A DNA stretch of 64,000 nt from Aquila chrysaetos chrysaetos (lineage: Eukaryota; Chordata; Aves; Accipitriformes; Accipitridae). The notes under the pieces are model-generated. The model made no database searches. It saw nothing but the letters and a program-made list of their open reading frames with translations, and was not told where the DNA came from. Of the stretch, positions 26,399 to 37,500 are shown one piece after another. Numbering within the stretch: position 1 is the stretch's first letter; each line of letters begins with the position of its first letter. The stretch covers positions 53,909,005-53,973,004 of the forward strand of contig NC_044009.1 of NCBI RefSeq assembly GCF_900496995.4. The letters are read 5' to 3'. The position numbers were made by a program, and so were the translations under genes.

Positions 26399-27600
26399 CA
26401 TCAGAGAGAAGAAACAACAGTGTATTTCTCACCTTGCTTGAGAAGAAATGGAATGGCCTCATTTGTCATTTAGGTTATGAAATGTGAAAGTGAAATAAAA
26501 GAAGGAACAAGGAAGTTGTTTTTTTGGTTGGTTTTGGTTTTTTGTTTTTTTGTTTTTTTGGTTTGTTTTTTTTTGAGTGAGGAATTGTCAGGAAGAAAAA
26601 CTGGAAGGGATGGTTTTTTTGCTCTGTTTAGATGTTAGGTATAATTACTTGTAGCTCCTGTAGTCTGGTGAGGGTGTGGGCGATGTGATGAAAGGTTTGC
26701 GAATTGAGTAAAATGAATTTGGAAAGTGTGTAGGTCAGAGCAAATTAAAGCTGATTTTTTTTTTATGTGAATAAAAGTCTTGTTCTGATAGTTTGTACAG
26801 AAAAAATAAAATGGATGCCCTTGTTTTATTGCTATTACTAAATGTCAAGATTGTACGCTATTACGTCTTGTAAATTTCTTTCGTTGGTGTAAATATGGAA
26901 ATGCCACATTGGTTTAAAGTGCCATCCATTTGTAATGCAGTGTGTCATTTTAAAAGGAATTTGAAACATCATGCACAAAAAAAAAAATCCAAGAAAACAT
27001 TATAAATTTTAAAAGGGAAAAAAAAAAAAAACAACCTTTTAAAGATGAATAGTGTAATTTTGAAGCACAAAGTCCAGTCCAGTATATCTACACTTCTCCC
27101 ATTCCCTGCCTATTTCATAAGAAACTTCACTGCCATTTTCTATGCACATGGAATAACAATAAATATGGAAGTCTCATCCATGGAAAGCTGTTCCCTGTTC
27201 ATTTTTTTTTTTTATTTTATTTTCTGTGTGTGATATTCAGAAACAAATACCATTAATATGAAGTCTAATTGCATGTTTTTAAGCAGGTTAAATATATCAA
27301 AACATTTGGGCCATTTTCCCAGCTTTCTTCAGTGCATATATTCTGAATTTGTCAGGCTGGCAGACCAAAGTGTGAAATTATGCACTTTCCTCCCGTTATT
27401 CCTTAACTAGTATTTTTACTTTTGATACAGGCAATCCAAGATATTTCAGAACTCTATCCCTGTTTTCCTCCCATCACTCCTCTATTCCTCCCCTTGCTCT
27501 CTCTCCAAGAAAATGAAGATGATCTTGCTTTCATAGAAATTATAGTCTCCATTTTTACTACATTCTGCTTGGATTTATTTACAATAAAAATCTTTGATTC
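26399..27600 (+). other. PKP4: PKP4 3' UTR (approximate extent)
   Basis: AT-rich, T- and G-run-bearing sequence after the PKP4 stop with AATAAA at 26494, 26770, 26805, 27158 and 27583. The close pair at 26770 and 26805 makes a UTR of about 430 bases likely; the later signals would give longer forms. The true end cannot be decided from sequence. Confidence 0.65.
26770..26810 (+). terminator. PKP4: paired polyadenylation signals of PKP4
   Basis: AATAAA at 26770-26775 and again at 26805-26810, followed within 40 bases by T-rich and TTGT-containing sequence. This is the best candidate for the main cleavage region. Confidence 0.55.
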
Positions 27601-27711
27601 TTTTAAGTAACTAAATCACATACTTTCCTCATGCCATAAAGTCTGTTGCCTTTATACTGTCTGTAATCATAATTATTGTTCACCGTCATTGCACTTTTCT
27701 TCGGTTTTCAG

Positions 27712-27752
27712 TGTTTCCAAGTATCCCGATTGCATCAGTGAAATGAGAAAAG
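27712..27752 (+). other. isolated exon-like block
   Basis: A strong acceptor (TTTTCTTCGGTTTTCAG) and a strong donor (AAAAG/GTAAGC) bound 41 bases with one open frame (VSKYPDCISEMRK). It lies about 1.3 kb after the PKP4 stop. It may be an alternative terminal or read-through exon, the first exon of a downstream non-coding RNA, or a pseudo-exon. Confidence 0.25.
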
Positions 27753-28468
27753 GTAAGCATAACTGCTCCAAGTTTAGATTATAAGGCAAATTCACTTTCC
27801 TTTAATTGGCTGGGCTACTTCAGCCCCCTGACTGTAAAAGGGAAAAGAAATGAAGGTATAAACAGCACAGTAAAAGCAGTGTGTTAGGTCTTAACTTTGA
27901 TATACAGCCATGCAATTCCCCACTGGCTGCAGTGCGACATGTGTTGCTGAGGGCCAGTATTACGGAGATGGTGCCTTTTCTTTCCTATAAGACTTTATTT
28001 TTTCTTTTAAGATAGAAAATAGTTTCCATTTACTTGACTTTGAGTTTGTTTCTTGTAACATTAATTTTGCCACTGATCTTTCATCATTGTTCTGACTACC
28101 TTCAGAGTCATGTGCAAGCTTTGGTATGCAGACTAATTAATGCAGATCAATGTTGATTATCTGGTGCGCCTATAACCTACTAAAGGTGGTAAGCTCTCTG
28201 AGCCAAATATACTTATCCGGCATTTCATTGTCCCAGGAAGATTTAACTTAGCTTCAGATAACAAAATAATAGACTGAGATGGTCCTAGTCTGTTATTACT
28301 TGCTTCTTTAAATCCGCTAATAACTCTCCAAAAAAGAGGGAGGTAGTCATTTCAACAAAACAGCTGTATGATGGAATGATTTTTGCTTCTCATCTGAGGC
28401 AGTTTCATCAAGATCAAAACCAGCAAGATTCGGGACAGCACCCCCAAGTTGGACCTTCATGCTGTAGA

Positions 28469-28490
28469 ATATATATATAGAGAGAGAGAG
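28469..28490. repeat. (AT)n(AG)n microsatellite
   Basis: About five AT units run directly into six AG units. Confidence 0.85.
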
Positions 28491-31400
28491 TTCATTATGT
28501 TAGTTTTCTTTTGTTTTTATTGATCTCATTTATTTATGTATTTTTACACATTATGTCTTGGTGCTATACTGATTAAAATTATCTGTACAGTATATTTGTT
28601 GGTTAATTTCCCTATATGTGTAGTTTCAGACTGAATGTGTGGAAGTGGGGAAAAGAAATAGGGTGCAATTTCATTTCATTGTTCACTTTCATAGTGCAGT
28701 CTGGCTTTTGGGCCTGTTTCAAAATGTCAGGAGCATAAATTTAAGCTGAATGCTTTTAAAATGCATTGTATTCACAGTTTTGTATTCAGATTGATACTCC
28801 ACTGAGGAAGATAAAAAATGGTTAACTCTTTGAAAAAGCAGATGTCCTTAGGAGAAGGTGATGTTAGTTTGAAAACTAAATAGTAATAGTGGCCTGGGAA
28901 TTTCACTGCTTTGTTTCCCCCTTTCTAATAATTGCAAATATGGTGAAAGAAAAAGAGTTAAGCTTCAAGAGCAGGGAGTTAAAAATGATTCAGACTAGAA
29001 CAGATTGAGAAGGTGTATAGCGAGACTCAACAGCAGAGTTGTGCATGTCCTTTTGTGTAACTCCCTCCCACAGAGGACAACTGAAACTAGCATTGACCTC
29101 AGTGAAACAGTTATGCTCACTAAATGCCAGAGAACAATGGGAAATGAGTGCTTAAAGTAACATGTCTGTGATACTCTGTCTTGTAAAAAGCCTAAATACA
29201 ATACACTTAAGAAGGAGATGAATCCTAACTGAATTAGGATTATTATTTAAATAGGCTCAAAAGAATCCAGGCCCCTAAAAAGATACTTTTTTTTTTTCAT
29301 GGTCTTTACTCCTGCCTGAATGAGAAGTGTCCATTGTGAATGAGTTAGGCAATGCAAGTCATACATGAATGTTTGCAACTCTCAACGGTCTAACCTGAAA
29401 TTTTGAATTGATACAGTTACATACAAGAAGTCTATATGAAAGGACAGATGAGAAATTTTTTTCAGGACAGCATTCATGATTGTTTGACTTCCATTAGTTG
29501 TCTTGAGTACGCCTGAATTGTAGTCAGCTTGTACCTTTCCTCAGACGCTGTAGCTAACATTTTTAACCACCATGCACTTCATTCGTTCACCTAGGGATTT
29601 AGGTTAGTCAGCAGACCACTTCTGCCCAATCTGGGTATTGCTACTTCATACTGAGTCCCCTCTAAGTGAAATAGAAGTGCTGCAGTCTTGCACTGCCTTG
29701 TAAAATTTCTCCTGTCTGCTCAAAGGGAGAGAAATGGAGTGGCTCATCTTAGTGTAGCACAAAGATCTAGGATATATCCCAAAATACTTATTCTAGACAC
29801 ACATACACAGAGGCATACAGCTCTGGTGAGAACACCTAGCTGTGGCATGACACAGCTATGTGAAGTCAGAACTGGCCTGACAAATATGGGTGAATTGCCA
29901 AGTGAAACGAAACTTTCATGGCCGAACCCAACTCTACAGGGTAGCAAAAGAAGGGAGATGTGGATGAGCTGGGTAGGAGCAGAGTTGAGTTATGTAGGAA
30001 AAGAAGATTTAGCTATAAGAAGAAGGATTGTGAACACTGGAAAAAGACAAACTCTTTAGCCTATCAGAGCTAACAGACACTGGCTTAAAAGAAAGCATCT
30101 CAGCCAAGGACACTAGTCACATGTACATTCTCTGTTTGAGTTACTGTAAGAAAGACTACTGCTCATAAAAGGTAACAATGTAAGTATTAATCAACTTTAA
30201 AAAAAAAAAACGTGACTGTGGCCATGGGTAAATTATTGCAGCTGTCAACAACAGTAGATAAAGGGCTTAGAAGAAAAGCTGTCATTTTGAGACCAACTAT
30301 GAAATTTCTCATAGGTAAGGCTGGATAGAAGAGACTGGAGGAACCTTCACAGGCTGTGGTATGAAGGTGCAAGGATTCGTTTTTGGCTGCACTGCTTGCT
30401 TCACTCCAGTCCTTGGAACTGGACAATTATTACTGAAGTTTAAGACTGTCTAATGCTATTGGGCACAACGTTGCCTTCCTAACAACAAGCAGCATCTACT
30501 GAGATGTCAGTCTTGTAGAATTGAAAAGATCCACTAGTCTTCATCAAAAAGAAAACAGCCCCTTTTCAACAGAACAGACCTTCAGAATAACTAGCCCACA
30601 GACAGTGACACTCCTGTCTTCCAAGCAAACCGTGGTTCTCTGCAGGCTATGATCAAGGTGATTATCAGCACAAATACAGCTGCATTAGGCTTCCAAAAGC
30701 CTAAAGCATACAGGTCTAAAAACACTTTAAGGGGAGAAGTTACTATGCATGCTATAAAACGGGAAGAGCAACAACATTATTTAGGTACTTAAAATATACA
30801 GTTGTCACACCGTGTCATAGCCTGTAACAATTCAACAGCTTTGGAATTAAAACTCAACTAGGCTAACTGTACTAAAATTACACAGAAGAAAAATCCTGTG
30901 ACTAGGTATCTGGGAACTTTTACATTGTAATGTGATCTCTATTACAGAATCATCCGTGAGGGGAAAAAGATACGTCGGGTAATTTTTAAGCTGACCCATG
31001 GTAAGCTAGGTGAAGGTACTACACCTTTTGAGATCCATGTAAATTGCTGACAAGAACAGGGTTATTTTTTTCTGGGCCTTTTTTCAGAAACAAGTCTCCA
31101 GCTGATATGTGACTCATGCAATAGCCCCTAGCATCATACATTGCTACATATGAAATTAACAGATCTTCAGAAAGAAATCATGGCCTTTATTAATTTTCTA
31201 CCATCTGATGTTTTTTTCACTGAATTTACATCTGATGGCAGCTCATGTTTATATAAAGTCAATGAAATATCACTGAGGTAGTAACTTATAATGGTGATAG
31301 GAAAAACAATAGTATTTATAAGCCCCCAAAACAAATGCCGAGTTGATTTTTTTATTGCCAGTTTCTGTGACTAAATTTTGAGCCTCATATCATACCTCTT

Positions 31401-31902
31401 CTGATATATCTGGTATTTGTATCTCTTCTCAAAACCTCAGTCAGGTTGGAATAAGTCTAATATGATACAGTCATATTAGGTCCGTATAACTAAATGAGAA
31501 ATTCTAGGTGATTCTTGCAGGTTAAAACTTTGTTTTCAAAGATGAGCTAAAGATCTCTGAAGAATACCACTGGCTTCTAGTTTGACATATTTACTTTTAA
31601 AACTCTTTTTTTTATAAATCAAAGTCTAGGGATGTACAACACGCTTAGAAGAATACACAACTCAGAACGAGGCAGTCTTTGAAGCAAAGCATAGAAGCTT
31701 GGTATGCTCAAGGAAAGAGTAAGACAAGTTAGCAAGAACTCAGCAAATGGTGAGGAACAGTCTGAAGAAGGAGGAAAAAAGCCTCGTTGGATTAGAATGC
31801 TTATTTCTCTCTTAAACAAGATCTGTGGGCCTAAACAGGATATAAGTGTTACAGCTCTATCACTGACTGCCAAACAAGAGCGGCAAAGAGTGATTTAACA
31901 GG

Positions 31903-32050
31903 TTGAGGAAGGTCCTTAAGACTTCAAGTTCAGTAAATGCAATAATAATGGGAGATCTTGATTACCTCCATGTAGACTGGGAAAATGCCACATTATGGTG
32001 TGATGCCCAAACTAATTTTTTACCTACCATAACAGACTGCCACTTGGTGG
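31903..32050 (+). mobile_element. possible LINE endonuclease remnant
   Basis: The + frame encodes NAIIMGDLDYLHVDWENAT followed by a short Gln-Asn-Phe-Leu context. This resembles the MGDFN-P-I-W motif of CR1/L2-type LINE endonucleases. No flanking domain is recognised, so the call is weak. Confidence 0.22.
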
Positions 32051-32082
32051 GGGGAGGAAGCAACCTCTCCCCCCGCCCCCGG

Positions 32083-32110
32083 AAAAAAAAAAAAAAAAAA
32101 AAAAAAAAAA
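32083..32110. repeat. poly-A run (28 A) after a C-rich tract
   Basis: A C-rich stretch (CTCTCCCCCCGCCCCCGG) leads straight into 28 A bases. It may be a retroposon tail or a simple unstable tract. Confidence 0.85.
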
Positions 32111-33722
32111 GACTCACCTTGCTCCTGAACACCCAGATCCTGCTACAAAATGATGAAATTGAAGTGGCACAAGCAGTGACTACAGTGTATCAGAACTAGT
32201 ACTCAGGAACTGTCCTTTTCACTATGCCATTTTACTTTTTTTAAACAAGGTTAAGGAAAAGCCAAATAGCTATTATTATGATGTTTAAATTCAACAATTA
32301 CATAAAACCCAAAAGTTTGTAAAAAAAAAAAAAAAATTTAAAAAGCACTATGAAAGGGATGTTTGTGAACTGAAGGAAGAGTACTTAATGACACTATATT
32401 AAAGGCTCAAAGCAAATGCATAGTCTCTATCGAGACATTTCAAAGATAAAAAAAATTAAAGAGCTAGTATGATTAAACAGCAAGATAACAGAATAAGACA
32501 GAAGTAAACATCAATCCTTCAAAAGACTGCAGTTATGTACAAATGAGGAAAAGAAAGAGTCAACACATTTGGTTGGTTAAATGCTAAAAACTACAGTAAA
32601 CTCTGCCAAAAAAAAAAAATTTACTTGGGAAGGGATTTTAAAAACTAATTACTTTTTTAAATACTGAAGAAACAGTAAGTCTGACAGAAGTATACCTGAA
32701 CGTGCTAAAGGGGAAAAAAGAAAGAAAAAAAAAATAATGCCAAACATCTAACACATATATCCCCTTTCCCCAGGATAATATGATAATATGGGTATTAAAA
32801 TATTGTGTACACTGAAAAATTACCAGGTGAATCCTTCTTGGATTTATTAATACAGTCACTAAAGGTAGTAAGAGGTTAATACATCTGTCCCATCCTATTC
32901 CCTAGCCAAGTCCAACAGGTCACTGTCAGAGCACTCAGGTCTTGTGTTTGATAGGGTAAAGCTGCTGCTAGGTTTAAGATAGACAACAGCATTTCCGAAG
33001 ATCAAAAACACATTAAAAATTATTTTTAATGAGCTACTGGGGAGAAATAAGCTGCTGACTTGCATTTTTGACTTCTAAAACTCTGGGTTGATAAGACAGT
33101 CTGCATTTATATGGGGTTTGCTCAGCTTGCAGCACACGCAACAGCAGTTCACATCCTCACGCCGAATCCTGTATAGCCAGAGCTCATAACACTCTATAAT
33201 TGCAACCAACTTGATCTCAAAAATACCTGGACTTATCCATGTGTATACAATTCACCTAGAGCCTATTTCCAATAGAACTTTTTTAGCATTCCAGAAAAAT
33301 ACAAACCTTGCTCCAGTATCATGGATTAGATATATAATTTGGAATAAACTTCTTCCTAATGTTTTCAGATTTTGGGGATTGTTATAAAGTAATTTTTTTC
33401 ATTATGATAATCACGTTGTACAACAAAGTTTAACTCCAAGACCAACTGCTGTATGGATTCAACTAAGGCTACTCTAGATTTATGTCCACACCAAGGAATT
33501 TAGACCCCCTAGACCTAATATTTCAACTTATACCTTTGTACAGAGCCAGAAGGAAGCATTTTAACACCTTGTTTGCAGAGATTATTGCTACCACTGATAC
33601 ATAGTACCTTGCTCTAGACAAAAGGTGCATTTCTTCCCCAGGCTCCTTCTAGCTGCTGCCAAAAAGACAGCAACAAGCAGGTACTGAGCATTTTTTACAT
33701 ATTCTTCAGACTGGTCCACAGG

Positions 33723-34559
33723 TGTCACGTCCCAATTTCTCAGGACGATGACTCAGGTTTGCTGACTCCCAAGTCAGGATTAAGGTGAAACAACACCAGG
33801 GATCCTTTAACTCACAAAACTCAATTTTTATTTGCTCACAACAAGAACTGGCATGAAACTACGTCAGTAAACTGTGTAACGTGCTAACCCTACATCACCA
33901 ACACATACTACAGGCCTTGCTTATTTTTGGATCAGTTCAGGTAAGACAGTAAGGAGATCCCTCCCGTTGAGTCACGAGGTTCAGAGCAGACCCCCTTGCT
34001 TTCTAGACTCCTTCTCACAGAGGAGCCCAGGGGCGGCTGGATCCACTCCTAGTCCCAGACTTGGTCAACGGTTTATGTCTAAAGGGATGAGGTGTAGGGA
34101 TTGTGGAAAAGGAAAGAGGGAAAAGATGTCACCGGTCCCAGATCCAGCGTTGGTCCCGTCAGCCGAGGGTTCCAGTCCCGGCAGGCTTGCACCCGTAGGG
34201 CTTCAGTTGGTGCCCTTTTATCATCCTTGCCCCTCCTTCGGGCAGGCACCCGAACTCATTAGGCTAATTAGGGAGCCTTTGGGCCGTGGGCTTGGGGGGG
34301 GTCGCTTGGGGAGTAGCTTCCCCTTCCCTGCAGATGTGATCTTTCGCCACGCAGGGTGAGCTGCCCTGCTCAGTGCATCATCAGAGGGAGCTGTGCTCCC
34401 CCCGGCACGGCCCCCCCTCCTGCTGCTGATGGGCGCTGATCGGCGGCTTCTCAGCCGGGGCTCCTTGCCGGGCAGGGTTCGTTCTTACCCGGAGTCAGTC
34501 GTTAAGCAGAACTTGCCCCACCGCAGCGTTTGAGACATTAACTCCTTCAGTCTCTCACA
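33723..34559 (-). mobile_element. LTR-like element (probable solo ERV LTR)
   Basis: This block of about 837 bases stands out as GC- and CpG-rich in AT-rich surroundings. On the minus strand it begins TGTGAGAGACTG and ends GGGACGTGACA, the TG...CA form of LTRs. Inside, in the right order, are a TATA-like GATAAAAGGG (34213-34222), then an AATAAA signal (33827-33832) about 385 bases downstream and about 105 bases before the end. No retroviral coding sequence or primer-binding site follows, so it would be a solo LTR. I could not find a matching target duplication at these ends, so the borders or the class may be wrong. Confidence 0.6.
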
Positions 34560-37500
34560 ACTTCCTTCATCTGTGCTTCATTTACTGCCACGCTAAGGGA
34601 ACATAAAGGACATGGCAATGCAACTCACCCCTTCAACTATAAAAAAACCCCCACTTAGCAGAGTTCTAAAAAAAACTACCAAGCATATGGAAAGGTCTCA
34701 AAGAACATGTCTACCGAGGGCACTGTTGAGAACATGGTCTGAATTATGCTGTATGCTTGCATGGCGAGCGTGATCATAGTTAGGCTTTATTGATTAAGAC
34801 TATTAACAAGCTCATTAGTGAAGCTCCTGCACTGTTTCTTCTGTTACCATTACGTGTCAGCAGCTCATCTGTGTTACCAAGGCTCACTAGGGGGAGGGAA
34901 AAAAAAAAGGCACTGCAGCTGGTCTTTGAATTTCTTGAATTGTGCTTGTCCAAAGTAGCTTAGTGCAAATGACCGTGACTGCCTCTATTATGTGTTCTTC
35001 CTGGATGGTTACACTAGGTCCCGAGATGTACTGCTTTAATTCTATAGCTTAAATATTTTATCTGTCCGTGTGCTACTATACTACATTTAAAAAAATCTAT
35101 TAAAATATGCCTCTGAAGTCTGCTCGTCTCTTCAAAAGCTTTGTGCATTCTGTCATTAACAGAGTGCATTAACATGAGTGAAGATGATAAAGACGACAAA
35201 CTGAGTTTCTTAGTGCCCAGGTTAATGAGCTAAAGTGGAAATGCAGAGTGACTAGAGAGCAGGAAAGCTTAAACACATCAAGAGAAGGAAAAACAAATCT
35301 TTTGAGATTCTTACTGAGATTTATTTTTTATGTAAAACAAATTAAGTTTAGAGTAACTTAGCAGATTGAGAATAATTATTGAAATTCCCGGTACATAATA
35401 GCCATTATGATGATATGTATTGGGAACTTTTATGTAAATCACTTTCTCATTTTCTTGCTTTATTTTGATGTTACTATTTGCAAAGCTGTTTGTTTTTCAG
35501 AAAACATCAGAACAGCAATCATATTTATCATCTTTATGAAAGAACTGGAACATAAATACAAGCCAAGTATCTCTATAGAAGGAGATCTGTCTAGCTCCCG
35601 AGGCATATGTGTTTTACACACTTTATGTGGGCATATTTACATAAATGCATGTTTGTCCCCTAGTTATTTTAGTTTTAAGATCAGACAATATATTTTAAAA
35701 TCTTTTTTCTCTGATTAATAAATACAACAGTATCTATTCAATACAGGTGTATCAAATGGGATGTGAACTTCCAGACCCGACCACATAAAAATTATCACCT
35801 GTGGGACAAGGTCAAATTAAGGGAAGAAACTGAGCTGAATCTACTAGTTTTGTACTCTTGGATATAAAACAAACTGTCAAAACTTGTATTTCAGGGTTGG
35901 TTTTTTTACAGCAAAGTAGTCTGTGTGTTTTGAATATCTCTCAGATGCAATTAATGGCCTGTTCTTAAGATGACAAGAAAATACACAACAGTGATTATAC
36001 ATTTTAAGCTAACCTAAAATTTGACCATGCCCTTCCCCACAGGAGCTGAAATATTATGGAAAAGGATATGGTTAGCACAGCACAATCTGGTAAGCATGTA
36101 TGTTCACTAACTCAGTGTGCCAGTCAAGATCTAAGTAGGTGGAAGGTGCCTTGTCTAGTCCACAGTTTGAGCAGTATATGGCAGAATAAAAGGTGGGTTC
36201 TTTTGAACTGCATGGAAAACGTGCCTGGTTTTTATATTTCCACAGATGGAAAAAGCACTATGAACTTGCTCATCTCCACAGCAGCTGCAAATACCATTGA
36301 ATACAGCTTTCTGCTTCTACATAAGGACCAGCAAATACCTTGTTTTCAAGGTGATATATACAATATCTCCTTCTCTTTCTAATATTTAGAGTTCTACCCA
36401 TTCCAGAATAACACCTAAACTAGTGTTTAGAGACTACTGCATTTGCATAGCATTCACATACTTCTAGGAAGCTCTCTTTCCATTGGAACCAGCCCATTTG
36501 AGTCGTTTTTGAGCAACAATTGCAGGCTTCAAATCAAGGCTGATTCATCCGAAATGCGTATTTTCATTAAAAAAGGTCCTTTCTAAACACAGGCAGTGAA
36601 CAGAAGAATATATAAACACATACAGGTCACTGCTTTTCCCATTTCTCTTTTCTTCTAGAGATGGAATCACCTCCTGCCAGGGAGAAGTAATGCCTTTTTA
36701 GCATCAGCACCTTGCCCTGTGAGACCAAGAATTCCCTCATCAATCTGGAGCCATATGTTCTTGATATCCCATTTGTTGATTATCTTCCTGTCCCATATTT
36801 TCCTTACCCCTGTGCTTATAAATTCCTAATATATCCCACTTTAAAAAAAAAAAAAAACAAACCCAAACCACAACACAAAACCCCACCACATCTTGGCAAA
36901 TAACTACTGCATAAAATACTAAGCACTGTCAACTTCTGCATGCTCCACTCCACTCATATAGCCAGCATTATGATTTAACACGCAGAATTGAAGAACTGTA
37001 CAGAAACAGAAACACCACAAACTATAATTTTCCTAATGCAGTAAGTGAGCTTCCCTTAAAGATAACTGGTTGTTAATCAAAGCACTTGGAGATTAATCTT
37101 TTTAATGTACGCACCTTCTCCTACTCTCAAAAAATCAGAAAATGTTCACTCTTTCTATTGTCCATTTTGGCACAAAAGAGGCAGGGCCACAGCATAGATG
37201 TAATTTCAGAATAAATATGATTTTCCCCCTTTAAAAAATGTACATGATTCAAGTCAGTGAAAGAACTTGTCTGGCCTGAAATTTCTTCCGGATATCTATA
37301 AACTGTCTCGTATCTACACTACAAAAGATTAATGAGAGAATTAAACAGGATTTACAAGCTGTGGGTTTCCCACACTGATTCTTACCTGAGCTTGTATCTG
37401 AGATGCCACACTAGCCTTATTTTCACTAAAGCTGAGATACCCAATTTCTTGTTTGTACAGTGTAAATGCTTTTTATTATTAACTTACATTCTTCTCAGTT

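Larger units (their letters stand above)
27601..33722. other. intergenic, no recognised gene
   Basis: AT-rich DNA downstream of PKP4. It holds exon-like blocks with strong splice sites at 27712-27752 and 30948-31000, an (AT)n(AG)n repeat, a possible LINE endonuclease remnant near 31.9 kb and an A run at 32083-32110. A 123-codon open frame at 29688-30059 has no recognisable protein features. Confidence 0.7.

Noticed and set aside
29688..30059. 123-codon + strand open frame
   Set aside because: No recognisable motifs, no good splice sites or promoter context; likely chance.
33967..34359. 130-codon + strand open frame, GC-rich
   Set aside because: It lies wholly inside the LTR-like block on the opposite strand and is explained by its base composition.
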